A stretch of DNA of 64,000 nt from Aquirufa beregesia (GTDB lineage: Bacteria; Bacteroidota; Bacteroidia; Cytophagales; Spirosomataceae): NCBI RefSeq assembly GCF_011090385.1, contig NZ_SEWW01000010.1:48501-112500 (forward strand), in the 5' to 3' direction. Made by a program: the position numbers and the translations under genes. The notes beneath the pieces were generated by a model. That model saw nothing but the letters and a program-made list of their open reading frames with translations, was not told the DNA's origin and ran no database searches. Below are positions 53,982 through 63,862 of this stretch, piece after piece. Each line of letters starts with the position of its first letter. Within the stretch, counting starts at the first letter, position 1.

Positions 53982-54770
53982 TTGAACAATTACCACGCAC
54001 CAACCCGGTTCATAGGCAAATTGGCGAAATACATTCCCACTTGCCCTTCCACCAATTCCATGGCTTTTCAAGAGTCTTTAGAAAGCAACATTCCCGAAGG
54101 ATTTGCTTGGGTAGCCGGACATCAAAGTGCTGGTAGAGGACAAAGAGGGAATACGTGGCAGGCGGAACCCGATCAAAACTTATTAATATCCTTTCTGCTT
54201 AAGCCCCCCCATTCCCTGCTTGAAAATCAATTCTATCTCAGTAAGGCTATAGCGCTAGGTATTCTGAATGGACTACAAAATTGGGCCGCCGAAAACTATG
54301 GAGAAAAACTCCCCTTAACCATCAAATGGCCCAACGATCTGTATTTAGATGGAAAAAAATTAGGAGGAATATTGATTGAAAACAACTTTCAATCTGGGCT
54401 ATGGACCTTTTCCATCGTGGGGATTGGACTGAACATCAATCAAACCAACTTTGCTGATTTACGAGCTTGCTCCCTGAAATCCTGGATGAAATCGCCTCAA
54501 TCCTTTGATTTACATGACATCTACAAGCATATTTCTCTAGGGATAGAGCAGGAATACTTATATTTTTTAGAGCAAAAATTCCATTTTTTAGATGAAAATT
54601 ATCATCAAAAATTATTTAGATTCCAAGAATGGCACTCATATGAAGACAATCAACACGAATTTATAGGTAAGATTCTAAGAGTCAATGCGCAAGGCCTTTT
54701 AATCATGGAAAAACCAGCAGGTGAACAAGTCTATGAAATAAAGGAATTAAGTTTTATTTTTAAGGACTAA
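53982..54770 (+). CDS. birA: Biotin-[acetyl-CoA-carboxylase] ligase, no DNA-binding domain
   Basis: Attaches biotin to carrier proteins. The 262-residue protein carries STNSMAFQESL, GRGQRGNTWQ (biotin/AMP site) and KWPNDLYLDGKKLGGILIE; there is no N-terminal repressor domain. The start is TTG at 53982 because the conserved YHAPTRFIGKLAKYIPTCPSTNS stretch lies upstream of the first in-frame ATG. Confidence 0.92.
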   Translation: MNNYHAPTRFIGKLAKYIPTCPSTNSMAFQESLESNIPEGFAWVAGHQSAGRGQRGNTWQAEPDQNLLISFLLKPPHSLLENQFYLSKAIALGILNGLQNWAAENYGEKLPLTIKWPNDLYLDGKKLGGILIENNFQSGLWTFSIVGIGLNINQTNFADLRACSLKSWMKSPQSFDLHDIYKHISLGIEQEYLYFLEQKFHFLDENYHQKLFRFQEWHSYEDNQHEFIGKILRVNAQGLLIMEKPAGEQVYEIKELSFIFKD

Positions 54771-54791
54771 CCTTAGAAATAAAGCCTGTCC

Positions 54792-56453
54792 ATGATTGAC
54801 CACTACCGTAGTAACTTGGAGAATTTTCTTTATTGGGCAGAACATCGGCCAGATGCTATTTACTTAAAACAGCCTGTTGGCCCCCATTTCCAAGATTATA
54901 CCTATCAAGAGGTGGCCATTCAAATCAGCAAAATAGCTAATTACCTCCGTCAAACAGTAGATACGCAGCGTCCTAATCACGTGGGTATATTGTCTAAAAA
55001 CTGTGCCCATTGGATTATGGCTGATTTGGCCATTGCCGCTGCAGGGGCAGTTTCGGTTCCCTTTTACCCCACATTGACTGCCGATCAATTGAACCAAGTA
55101 TTGGTACATTCCGACTGCCAAATACTCTTTGTGGGAAAACTAGATCAGTGGGAAAGCATACGAGCGGGTATTCCTCCGCACATTACATTGATTTTCACAC
55201 CAGAACACGAGAGTCCTCTTTCGGAATCTCATTGGACAAGCATTGAAGCCCAAACTGCACCCCTGGAAAACTTCCATCAGGCAGAAGCTGATGAATTGAG
55301 TACGATTGTGTACACTTCTGGCACAACGGGCTCTCCCAAAGGTGTCATGTTACATCATGGCGGCATTGCACAAGCCATCAACTTAGCTAAAGAAGCTGCT
55401 TATTTACAAGAACCGAATAACCGATTTATATCGTATCTCCCCTTATGCCATATTGCTGAGCGCAACTTTGTGGAGTTTGCGGGTACTGCGTCAGGTGGTA
55501 CCATTTATTTCGTGGAAACCCTAGACAGCTTTAAAGAAAATTTAGTGGCTTGTCGACCTACTCATTTCTTAGCCGTACCTCGTATTTGGGCCAAATTTAG
55601 AGAAGGCATTTTGCAAAAAATAGGAGGGCAAAAACGCTTACAACTATTGCTTTCCATTCCCATCCTCAGCGAATTCATTCAAAAGAAAATCAAAACAGGT
55701 TTGGGTTTAGATCAAACCAAAATGAATGTAACAGGGGCGGCACCTATGCCAACAGAATTATTGCAATGGTTTCAAAAACTTGGGCTTCCGATTCAAGAAG
55801 CTTATGGGATGACAGAAAATATGGGATTTAATTCATTAATGCCTCGTGATCAAATTCGATTGGGAACGGTAGGGAGACCTTGGCCTACTTGTGAAGTAAA
55901 ATTAGACCCAGAATCTCAGGAATTATTGATGAAGGCCTCTTACAATACCACTGGATATTACAAAGAGCCCGCTTTAACTCAGGAGCTATTTGATGGACCA
56001 TGGTTAAAAACCGGCGATATGGCCGAATTGGATTCCGAAGGATTTATTTCCATCATTGGTCGGGTCAAGGATAATTTCAAAACAAGCAAAGGGCAGTACG
56101 TGGCACCTGCCCCCATTGAAAACATGATCTTATCGCATGAATGGATTGAACAAGCCTGTGTGGTAGGCACTAATTTACCTCAACCCATCGCATTGATTAT
56201 ATTGAATACGGAAGGCAAAAAAGCCGACAAAAATAGCCTAGAGATGGCCTTGGATGGCATCAAAAGCAACCTAAAGCCTCATTTCAAAAAATATGAACAT
56301 TTGTCCAAAATGGTCATATTGAGAGAGGATTGGACCATCGAAAACCAATGTATTACCCCTACCCTAAAAATCAGAAGACAAGCGATTGAGAAAAAATTCC
56401 AAGATAAATTAGAAGCTTGGAATCAGCATCCTTCGACCATACTTTTTGAATAA
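54792..56453 (+). CDS. AMP-binding acyl-CoA synthetase
   Basis: 553-residue ANL-superfamily enzyme: YTSGTTGSPKGVMLHH (P-loop), EAYGMTENMGFN and KTGDMAELDSEGFISIIGRVKDNFKTSKGQYVAPAPIE are present. Activates a fatty acid with ATP to acyl-AMP, then acyl-CoA. Length and the FKTSKGQYVAPAPIE end resemble long-chain fatty-acid ligases. Follows birA by 21 bases. Confidence 0.88.
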   Translation: MIDHYRSNLENFLYWAEHRPDAIYLKQPVGPHFQDYTYQEVAIQISKIANYLRQTVDTQRPNHVGILSKNCAHWIMADLAIAAAGAVSVPFYPTLTADQLNQVLVHSDCQILFVGKLDQWESIRAGIPPHITLIFTPEHESPLSESHWTSIEAQTAPLENFHQAEADELSTIVYTSGTTGSPKGVMLHHGGIAQAINLAKEAAYLQEPNNRFISYLPLCHIAERNFVEFAGTASGGTIYFVETLDSFKENLVACRPTHFLAVPRIWAKFREGILQKIGGQKRLQLLLSIPILSEFIQKKIKTGLGLDQTKMNVTGAAPMPTELLQWFQKLGLPIQEAYGMTENMGFNSLMPRDQIRLGTVGRPWPTCEVKLDPESQELLMKASYNTTGYYKEPALTQELFDGPWLKTGDMAELDSEGFISIIGRVKDNFKTSKGQYVAPAPIENMILSHEWIEQACVVGTNLPQPIALIILNTEGKKADKNSLEMALDGIKSNLKPHFKKYEHLSKMVILREDWTIENQCITPTLKIRRQAIEKKFQDKLEAWNQHPSTILFE

Positions 56454-56502
56454 TTCATCTTAGGGTAAATTAATAGCTGTGCTTTTTGACTAAATTAGAT
56501 GC

Positions 56503-57909
56503 ATGAGACGCTTGTTAACGCCTAATGTTGTCATATTCAGCTTATTTATTTGCCTTGGACTAGGTTTGTCAACAAGTCTTTTAGGTCAAATGGTGACGGT
56601 AGATAGCATACATTTCAGAGGTAATGAGCGAAGCAAAAGAAGTATTCTGAACCGAGAATTAGATTTCAAAGAAGGTGATCTGCTTGACCTCAATGAAGTA
56701 GACCAAAAACTGGAATTCAGTCGACGGAAACTCATGAATACCAATTTATTCATTTGGGTTCGTTCGGAATATCACCTATCAAAGGCTGGAAAATTAGTCA
56801 TCAATTTTGATGTGTTGGAACAATGGTATTTTCTGGCTTATCCTGTTTTTCAATTAGCTGACCGTAATTTAAATGAGTGGTGGGCCCGAGGTCATCCCTT
56901 GGATCGAGCGATATATGGAGTTCATTTACTGCACACCAACTTTAGGGGAAGAGCTGAAAAACTGATGCTTAAAGCGGAAACAGGTTTTTCTCAGCGTTTG
57001 GAATTCTCTTACAATAATCCCTACATAGACCGCAAAAAAACATTGGGCATTGGATTTAATTTGGATTATTTAACGAGTAAAAACATCGCCTATAAAACAC
57101 AAGCTGATACTTTGGTGTATTTAGGTTCTGAAAACATTTTACGTGAAAAATGGAGTGGAGGGGTTACCTTCAGAAAGCGTTTTCGATTTTATGATTTCCA
57201 AACATTGGAAGTCAAATACAGTCACAATTTAGTGGCAGATACCATTACTAAACTAAATCCAGTTTATTTTCAAGGAAAATCCAACGAGCAAAACTTCATG
57301 CAATTAGGCTATACCTTTTCCTATGATTTCAGGGATTATGTGGTTTATCCATTGGTAGGTAAAAAGATTGACATCAGTTTTCAAAAATTCGGTATCTTAG
57401 CCCAAGATGAAATCAATTTTTGGGAGATGAATGCAGGACTATCTTACTATTTTGATTTAGGTAAAAAGTTTTATTTCAGCAGTCAATTTAAAGGGAAAAT
57501 AACTCAAGAAGGAGCTACAGTCCCATATGCCAATCAACGAGGTTTAGGATATCGAAATGAGGTGGTGAGAGGTTTTGAGCTGAAGGTTGTGGATGGAACC
57601 GATTATTTCTTGTCGAAAAACACGTGGAAATACCAATTGTATAAACAAATCATACCCTTGTCATTCATCCCTTATAAGCAATTTAATCAAATGCCCTTAT
57701 CCATTTATCCTACTGCTTTTTTGGATTTGGCTTATGTTAATCAAGCGAATCGGGTCGAGACTAAAAGTCTTTATGCCAATAAATGGCTGTTTGGATATGG
57801 AGTTGGACTCGATATTGTTACCTATTATAATTTTGTTTTGAAGATGGCTCTCCCATTTAATAATGGAGGCAAATATGGCTTTGTGATGGGACTTGGGCGT
57901 GAATTCTAA
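56503..57909 (+). CDS. POTRA-containing Omp85-like outer-membrane protein
   Basis: The 468-residue protein has a signal peptide (about 1-28, ending LLGQ), a POTRA domain (about 30-110; VDSIHFRGNERSKRSILNRELDFKEGDLLDLNEV), and a ~16-strand barrel ending VMGLGREF. It is shorter than BamA, with one POTRA, more like accessory Omp85/TPS-type proteins. It may insert or translocate surface proteins; no partner gene is adjacent. Confidence 0.8.
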   Translation: MRRLLTPNVVIFSLFICLGLGLSTSLLGQMVTVDSIHFRGNERSKRSILNRELDFKEGDLLDLNEVDQKLEFSRRKLMNTNLFIWVRSEYHLSKAGKLVINFDVLEQWYFLAYPVFQLADRNLNEWWARGHPLDRAIYGVHLLHTNFRGRAEKLMLKAETGFSQRLEFSYNNPYIDRKKTLGIGFNLDYLTSKNIAYKTQADTLVYLGSENILREKWSGGVTFRKRFRFYDFQTLEVKYSHNLVADTITKLNPVYFQGKSNEQNFMQLGYTFSYDFRDYVVYPLVGKKIDISFQKFGILAQDEINFWEMNAGLSYYFDLGKKFYFSSQFKGKITQEGATVPYANQRGLGYRNEVVRGFELKVVDGTDYFLSKNTWKYQLYKQIIPLSFIPYKQFNQMPLSIYPTAFLDLAYVNQANRVETKSLYANKWLFGYGVGLDIVTYYNFVLKMALPFNNGGKYGFVMGLGREF

Positions 57910-57943
57910 AAAAAAAGCCAGTCAAAGACCGGCTCCTTTTTAA
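57909..57943 (+). terminator. Terminator of the Omp85-like gene
   Basis: AGCCAGTC-AAA-GACCGGCT, one mismatch, with A run before and T run after. Confidence 0.75.
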
Positions 57944-58105
57944 AATACCTAACCACTAATAATCTTAAATATTGTCAGTTTGACGAATCAAACGTAAAAA
58001 TCATTGAACAAAAATAACACTATTTTTCTAAAAACAGAATATATCAAATTTGAAATTTTTTAATTTTAGAAATTCAATTATACTACATTGTTGAATCTTA
58101 CTCAA

Positions 58106-58687
58106 ATGAACCCTAAAACAAGCTTATTCCAAAATTTTCCAACATTTGCTCTCATTATCAGTTTATTGATAATAAGTAATGCATGTCAAACGACAACAGA
58201 TAAACAGGAGGCAAATCAGAATACCCCGGAATCAAAAAAACAAGCCAAGCAAAAAGCTTGGGATGAAAGTACCCCCTTATTGCAACGAATCACCCTGGGT
58301 TCAGCAGGGGTTATCAGGAATGTTTCTTGGGGACAGGATATGTCGACGATTGGCGAGAAAGTGGAATTATCAGAAACTCAACCCAGCGTAGGGAAATCTT
58401 ATACTCAATTCTTTGATGATACGGATCTGAACTTTGTGGACATCACCTATTTACCCGATGAAAACAACCAAGTAAAAGGTATCATATTAAATATCTTTTT
58501 AGAAGAACAAGATGAGGTGTTGGACTTAACGGTCAATTTCAAAGAATACTTAGGCAATATATACGGCAATGGCTATGCCAAGGCAAAAAAGATTATTTGG
58601 AAAAATGAAAATACCCAGGTCATTTTGGAAGATGTGGGTACTCCCAAAGACCCAGGTATTCAATTAGTATTTTCTAAAATAAACTAG
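58106..58687 (+). CDS. Hypothetical lipoprotein
   Basis: 193 residues from the ATG at 58106. N-terminal signal ends in a lipobox (LIISNAC), then a Lys/Gln-rich linker. The body (GSAGVIRNVSWGQDMSTIGEKVELSETQPSVGKSYTQFFDDTDLNFVDITYLPDENNQVKGIILNIFL) is a strand-rich domain not recognised. The stop overlaps the convergent ilvE stop in the shared CTAG at 58684-58687. Function unknown. Confidence 0.7.
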   Translation: MNPKTSLFQNFPTFALIISLLIISNACQTTTDKQEANQNTPESKKQAKQKAWDESTPLLQRITLGSAGVIRNVSWGQDMSTIGEKVELSETQPSVGKSYTQFFDDTDLNFVDITYLPDENNQVKGIILNIFLEEQDEVLDLTVNFKEYLGNIYGNGYAKAKKIIWKNENTQVILEDVGTPKDPGIQLVFSKIN

Positions 58688-59739
58688 ACTTTCCAAATCC
58701 ATTGACGGGTATCAGCTACCTCGCCTAAACGGATGTGATTGATTTCATGGAATACTTTGGATGAAAAGTCACTTTCTTTTCGTGCAGGTAATTCGTAATC
58801 TTTACCTTCAAAAGCAATGACTTGAATCGGTGCAATCACCGCAGCTGTTCCTGCTCCGAATGCTTCGGTTACAGCTCCAGATTGAATACCTTCTACCAAT
58901 TCCTTCACCGAAAGCGGTCTTTCTTCCACTTTCATACCCCAGTCTTTGGCTATTTGTAAAACAGACTTTCTAGTAACCCCATCTAAAATGGTATCGCCAG
59001 TAGGTGCTGTCACTAGAGCGCCATTCACCACAAACATCAAGTTCATGGTTCCCGCTTCTTCTACATATTGATGGGTAGCAGCATCTGTCCAAATGATCTG
59101 ATCATAGCCTGCTTTATTGGCTTCTTGAGTTGGGAATAAAGAACCCCCATAATTTCCTGCGTTTTTGGAGAATCCTACGCCACCTTTAGCCGCACGAATG
59201 TATTCTGTTTCCACACGAACTCGCAATGGCTTGGCATAGTAAGAACCTACTGGACAAAGGAAAATAATGAACTTATAGGTATTAGATGGAGAAACACCCA
59301 CATACTCATCGGTAGAAAACATGAATGGACGAATATACAAGGAACAACCTTCTTTGGCTGGAACCCATGCCTTATCCATTTGCAATAATTGTCTCAATCC
59401 ATCCATAAAAATCTCTTCAGGGACTTCCGGCATGCACATCCGAATGGCAGATTTATTGAAACGTTTAAAATTCTCTTCTGGACGAAAAACTAAAATATCA
59501 TCTTGCTTGGAACGGTAGGCTTTCATTCCTTCAAAAATGGCCTGTCCATAATGCAATGACATCATGGCTGGCTGATAGCTCAATGGGCCGTAAGGCTGAA
59601 TGCTTACTTTTTGCCAAGCTCCATCGGCATAATCTGCTACTAACATGTGGTCAGCAAAACTGCGACCAAAAACTAAGTGATCAAAATCAACCTCATTGAT
59701 TCGAGATTGGGCTATGGGTTTTATTTCTATTTGCATCAT
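58684..59739 (-). CDS. ilvE: Branched-chain amino-acid aminotransferase
   Basis: PLP enzyme making Leu, Ile and Val from keto acids. 351 residues with YGQAIFEGMKAYR, the PLP-Lys in GFSKNAGNYGGSL (Lys within the motif), and EEAGTMNLMFV. Class IV transaminase of the long BCAT type. Confidence 0.95.
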   Translation of the reverse strand: MMQIEIKPIAQSRINEVDFDHLVFGRSFADHMLVADYADGAWQKVSIQPYGPLSYQPAMMSLHYGQAIFEGMKAYRSKQDDILVFRPEENFKRFNKSAIRMCMPEVPEEIFMDGLRQLLQMDKAWVPAKEGCSLYIRPFMFSTDEYVGVSPSNTYKFIIFLCPVGSYYAKPLRVRVETEYIRAAKGGVGFSKNAGNYGGSLFPTQEANKAGYDQIIWTDAATHQYVEEAGTMNLMFVVNGALVTAPTGDTILDGVTRKSVLQIAKDWGMKVEERPLSVKELVEGIQSGAVTEAFGAGTAAVIAPIQVIAFEGKDYELPARKESDFSSKVFHEINHIRLGEVADTRQWIWKV

Positions 59740-59754
59740 ATTAAATCTTATTGG

Positions 59755-60309
59755 CTATCTGCCAGAGTTCCATGGAATCTCAGGGATTCCTAAAGAATGA
59801 TGGAGATAACGGCACATCATGAATAAATAATCGGATAATCTATTTAAATAAGCGATGGATATTTGATAAGCTTCTTCTTTATCTTCAGCTTGAACCCATC
59901 TGATTAGGCTGCGTTCTGCACGGCGGCAAACAGTGCGGCAAACTTGTGCCAAGGCAATTGTCTCGTGACCACCGGGCAGAATAAAGACTCGCATGGGTGT
60001 CAGTACTTCATCCATCTCATCAATTAATCCTTCAAGCGCCACAATATCATGAAGCTCGATCAACTTCATATTTCCTAAAAATTCGGTAGAATCACTGGCC
60101 ACATGGGCTCCTAGGACAAACAAACTCGTTTGAATACCCAACACTTTGGCATTCAATTTATCTGCAATTTGTGTATTCAATAATCCTAAATAAGAATTTA
60201 ACTCATCGATATCCCCAATGGCATCAATTCGCAAATCCGATTTAGATACACCATTCCCATCAGCAAGCCGAGTAAAACCCCTATCTCCGTTTTTAGTATA
60301 GATTGCCAT
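59755..60309 (-). CDS. Cob(I)alamin adenosyltransferase, PduO type
   Basis: 184 residues. TKNGDRGFTRLADGNGVSKSDLRIDAIGDIDELNSYLGLL is the ATP-binding N-terminus and VCRRAERSL...NRLSDYLFMMCRYLH is the C-terminal helix signature. Makes adenosylcobalamin. Cotranscribed with ilvE (15-base gap). No B12-dependent enzyme is in the window. Confidence 0.92.
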   Translation of the reverse strand: MAIYTKNGDRGFTRLADGNGVSKSDLRIDAIGDIDELNSYLGLLNTQIADKLNAKVLGIQTSLFVLGAHVASDSTEFLGNMKLIELHDIVALEGLIDEMDEVLTPMRVFILPGGHETIALAQVCRTVCRRAERSLIRWVQAEDKEEAYQISIAYLNRLSDYLFMMCRYLHHSLGIPEIPWNSGR

Positions 60310-60455
60310 GGCTATATAGTATAAGGTACAAATCTACTTTTTTCAAGCCTGAATTACAAGAATGAGGCATAATTATCATTTTCCTGATGGAAAGAATACA
60401 AAGATTAGGTCAGTTAGATTTTCAGACCTAATTTTGTGGACATTTTAATCAACGT

Positions 60456-60962
60456 ATGTCGATCGATCATTTCTTTTCTCGAGTATGGCGCATCATATCC
60501 ATCATTGGATTTGGGGTCTCTCTCCTATTTATATACCGCGGTTTACCTGATCCTACCGCCGTGCATTTTGGTGAAACTGGTCGTGGCGATGGATTTCTAC
60601 CCAAAGAAGAAGTATTTTATTTGACGGCAGGTATCATGACCTTGATTAATATGCTCGCCTTGCTTTTGATCAAAAACATCCAAAAAATACCTGATTTCCA
60701 ATTCACGATCTTATTTTCTGTCTTTAAGAAAAAAGGAGGTACCAAGATTAAAGAAACCCTTGGGCATTGGTTGCACATGTTACCCGCTTTGATTAATACC
60801 TACATGATCTTGGTATTAAGGGCCTTGCTTTTATTGAACGACGAAAGAACCTATAACCAAGACTTTTCCTATTATCCAATGATAGGAATCATCGCATTGG
60901 TCATTTGGATTGCCTACCTACCTGTTCGCTTACTGACCTATTCGGATTATTTGGAAGAATAA
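60456..60962 (+). CDS. DUF1648-like small membrane protein
   Basis: 168 residues, four predicted helices (about 15-27, 52-70, 103-125, 140-158). The external loop GLPDPTAVHFGETGRGDGFLPKEE resembles the DUF1648 motif that follows the first helix. Function unknown. Its stop overlaps the queA start (TAATG). A TAATTTTG -7 box lies 20 bases upstream. Confidence 0.6.
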   Translation: MSIDHFFSRVWRIISIIGFGVSLLFIYRGLPDPTAVHFGETGRGDGFLPKEEVFYLTAGIMTLINMLALLLIKNIQKIPDFQFTILFSVFKKKGGTKIKETLGHWLHMLPALINTYMILVLRALLLLNDERTYNQDFSYYPMIGIIALVIWIAYLPVRLLTYSDYLEE

Positions 60963-62185
60963 TGAAGCTTGAATTAGCCCCTTTATCAATTCAGGCATTT
61001 GATTATCATCTACCTGAATCCAGCATAGCTTTACATCCTAGTCCTAGCAGAGATGCCTCTCGACTATTGGTTTCTAAAAACAGCCAAATCTCGCACTATC
61101 ATTTTTATGATATTTTAGATGTCATTCCACCAAACAGTCTGCTTGTTTTTAATAATACTCGGGTAATTCCGGCTAGGATACATCTCAAAAAATCAACAGG
61201 AGCCACCATTGAACTATTTCTATTAAAACCTTTGGCCTCGAAAATTGCCACTCAAATCACCATGGAAACCCAGCATGAGGTGGAATGGGAATGTTTGGTA
61301 GGTAACAAAAAACGCTGGAAAGCAGGAGAAATCTTACATCAAGGGCTTCAGATTGCCGAGGAAGAAATTCAAATAGAGCTGCATTGGATTGAGCGAGAGA
61401 AAAATTGGGTCAGAATAACGTGGAATAGTCAACATCTATTTGCGGAGATATTAAATGCCTTTGGTCAAATACCCCTCCCCCCCTATTTAGGTAGAGATTT
61501 AGATGAAGAAGACCAAGAGAGGTACCAAACCATATTTTCCAAAGAATTAGGAGCGGTGGCAGCCCCCACGGCTAGTCTTCATTTTACCCAGAATTTATTG
61601 GATCAAATCCCCAGCAAAGGCCACCAAAGTACCTTCATCACCTTACATGTGGGTGCAGGAACCTTTCTTCCGGTCAAAGAAGAAAACATAGCTAACCATC
61701 CCATGCATCGGGAACAATTGATTTTTTCCATTCCTATGATGGAAGCCATCCTAAATCATGCGGGTCCTATTGTGCCTGTTGGTACTACGGCTTTGAGAGC
61801 ATTAGAAAGTTTGTATTGGTCAGGTGTTTATTTACTGGAGCATCAAAGCATAGACCCAGAAGGATTCGTTTTGGCCAAAGAATTTGCCTATCAGCCTAGA
61901 GTCAAATCCTATACCGTAAAAGAATCATTGGAAAGAGTCATCAACTATTTACAAGCTATTGGCCAAGAACAATGGATTGCGGAAACGGAATTATTGATCA
62001 TGCCCGGCTATGAATTACACCTATGTGATGCCTTAATAACCAATTTTCATCAACCTAAATCAACGCTATTGGTATTAGTAGCGGCCATGATTGGTGACCA
62101 TTGGAAAGAGGTATATGCGGAGGCCCAAGAACAGGGCTATCGCTTTTTAAGTTATGGAGATACGTCATTGTTATTCAAACAGTAG
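60962..62185 (+). CDS. queA: S-adenosylmethionine:tRNA ribosyltransferase-isomerase
   Basis: Penultimate queuosine step: transfers ribosyl from SAM to preQ1 in tRNA. From the ATG at 60962 (407 residues) the typical FDYHLPESSIALHPSPSRDASRLLV start appears, with FNNTRVIPARI, GAVAAPTASLHFT and TNFHQPKSTLLVLVAAMIG. Overlaps the upstream membrane gene by one base. Confidence 0.95.
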   Translation: MKLELAPLSIQAFDYHLPESSIALHPSPSRDASRLLVSKNSQISHYHFYDILDVIPPNSLLVFNNTRVIPARIHLKKSTGATIELFLLKPLASKIATQITMETQHEVEWECLVGNKKRWKAGEILHQGLQIAEEEIQIELHWIEREKNWVRITWNSQHLFAEILNAFGQIPLPPYLGRDLDEEDQERYQTIFSKELGAVAAPTASLHFTQNLLDQIPSKGHQSTFITLHVGAGTFLPVKEENIANHPMHREQLIFSIPMMEAILNHAGPIVPVGTTALRALESLYWSGVYLLEHQSIDPEGFVLAKEFAYQPRVKSYTVKESLERVINYLQAIGQEQWIAETELLIMPGYELHLCDALITNFHQPKSTLLVLVAAMIGDHWKEVYAEAQEQGYRFLSYGDTSLLFKQ

Positions 62186-62206
62186 ACGAATTCAAGCAAA
62201 TATGCT

Positions 62207-62214
62207 TATTTTTG
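62207..62214 (+). promoter_or_regulatory. tyrS promoter -7 box TATTTTTG
   Basis: TAnnTTTG match 31 bases before tyrS; no clear TTG at the proper distance. Confidence 0.4.
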
Positions 62215-62244
62215 CGACCATTTTATTTATGACAACCCAAGAAA

Positions 62245-63537
62245 ATGCAAGGTAATTTTATCGAGGAATTGAGATGGAGAGGCATGTTACATGACATGAT
62301 TCCCGGCTTAGAAGAGCAATTAGCTAAAGAAATGACGACGGCTTATATTGGCTTTGACCCTACTGCGCCCAGTTTGCACATTGGAAACTTAGCCGCTATT
62401 ATGTTGTTAAAGCATTTCCAATTAGCAGGTCATAAGCCCATTGCCTTGGTGGGAGGCGCTACTGGAATGATTGGCGACCCATCAGGAAAGAATGCCGAGC
62501 GGGAGTTTTTATCGGAAGATACCTTGCGGGAGAATCAAATTGGCATTCAAAAGCAATTAGAGAAGTTTTTAGATTTCCATGCAGGAGCTAATTCTGCGGA
62601 AGTAGTGAATAATTACGATTGGTTCAAAGAATTTAGTTTTTTGGGATTTTTACGAGAAGCAGGTAAGTTTTTAACGGTGAATTACATGATGTCGAAAGAT
62701 TCGGTAAAAAACCGCTTGGAAACGGGACTCTCTTTTACGGAATTCTCTTATCAATTATTGCAAGGTTACGACTTCTATCATTTGTACAAAACCAAGAACG
62801 TCCGTTTACAAATGGGAGGTTCGGACCAGTGGGGTAATATTACTACGGGTACGGAAATCATTCGCCGGAAGGAAGGTACTGGAGAAGATGAAACGGATCG
62901 CGCTTTTGCATTGACCACACCATTAGTCACCAAAGCAGATGGCACCAAGTTTGGTAAATCGGAATCGGGTAATGTATGGTTAGATCCAAGCAAGACAAGC
63001 CCATATGAATTTTATCAATTTTGGCTCAATACGGCAGATGCCGATGTTCCTAGGTTATTGCGTGTATTCACGTTATTTACGCAAGCAGAAATAGAGAACA
63101 TGGAATCTCAGCATGCAGAGGCCCCACATTTGCGACTGTTGCAAAAGGCATTGGGTCAAGAAGTAACGACACGAGTACATGGTGCTAAGGTCTGCGAGGA
63201 GGTGATGGAGGCATCTACTATACTCTTTGCCAAAGATGCCATTGAACAATTGGAAGCGGCGGCGGAAAGTGTATTCCAACGACTCCCCATCTATCAGGTA
63301 AGTCCAGAGGCTTTGGCGGAATGCCAAAATTTGACCGATTTAATCAGTGTGGGATGTGATCATTTAATCTGCAGTTCCAAAGGAGAAGCACGTAAAGCCA
63401 TCCAAGGAAACGCCATTAGTGTGAATAAAGTAAAAGTGAATAATCCACAAGCAAATATTGATTTTCCGTTATTGCGTAATAAATACTTATTGATTGGCAA
63501 CGGAAAACAAAAAAATTACATTCTGGCTATCAGCTAG
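62245..63537 (+). CDS. tyrS: Tyrosyl-tRNA synthetase
   Basis: 430-residue class I synthetase: [16 protein letters not shown] (HIGH motif), [11 protein letters not shown] (tyrosine site) and KFGKS (KMSKS). C-terminal S4 RNA-binding domain ([20 protein letters not shown]). Lies just upstream of the rRNA operon. Confidence 0.97.
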   Translation: MQGNFIEELRWRGMLHDMIPGLEEQLAKEMTTAYIGFDPTAPSLHIGNLAAIMLLKHFQLAGHKPIALVGGATGMIGDPSGKNAEREFLSEDTLRENQIGIQKQLEKFLDFHAGANSAEVVNNYDWFKEFSFLGFLREAGKFLTVNYMMSKDSVKNRLETGLSFTEFSYQLLQGYDFYHLYKTKNVRLQMGGSDQWGNITTGTEIIRRKEGTGEDETDRAFALTTPLVTKADGTKFGKSESGNVWLDPSKTSPYEFYQFWLNTADADVPRLLRVFTLFTQAEIENMESQHAEAPHLRLLQKALGQEVTTRVHGAKVCEEVMEASTILFAKDAIEQLEAAAESVFQRLPIYQVSPEALAECQNLTDLISVGCDHLICSSKGEARKAIQGNAISVNKVKVNNPQANIDFPLLRNKYLLIGNGKQKNYILAIS

Positions 63538-63862
63538 TTGTCGCAATATTGGCGAATTAATTCAAAAAAAATTAAAAAATTTCTTCGCCAATAGTTGCAC
63601 AAAATAAATAAACCGTGCATCTTTGCACTCCCAATCGCTAGCTAAACGAGCAAGCGCAATAAACGAAGCGAGTACTAGAACAAAGTTTCGATGATGTTCA
63701 AAATAGGAGATTAGTTTAAAAGAGTTCTTTGACGTGTTGATAAAAGGAAAAAGTTTGTAACCATTTAAAGTGGTTATGAAGAGAAAAAATAGCATTCAAG
63801 ACAAGGATAATGACAATTCTTATTTTAATAGTAAGAGCAAAGTCAAACATCCAAAGAATATT
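63538..63862 (+). promoter_or_regulatory. rRNA operon promoter and leader
   Basis: TTG (63595-63597), 20-base spacer and CATCTTTG (63618-63625, one mismatch to TAnnTTTG) form a Bacteroidota-type promoter. The leader contains GTTCTTTGACGTGTTG (63724-63739), the boxA-like element seen ahead of Bacteroidota 16S genes. No protein gene is supported in this 325-base stretch. Confidence 0.75.

Noticed and set aside
62229..62255. Eight-codon leader frame overlapping the tyrS start
   Set aside because: No tyrosine codons or attenuator structure, so nothing supports a leader-peptide role.
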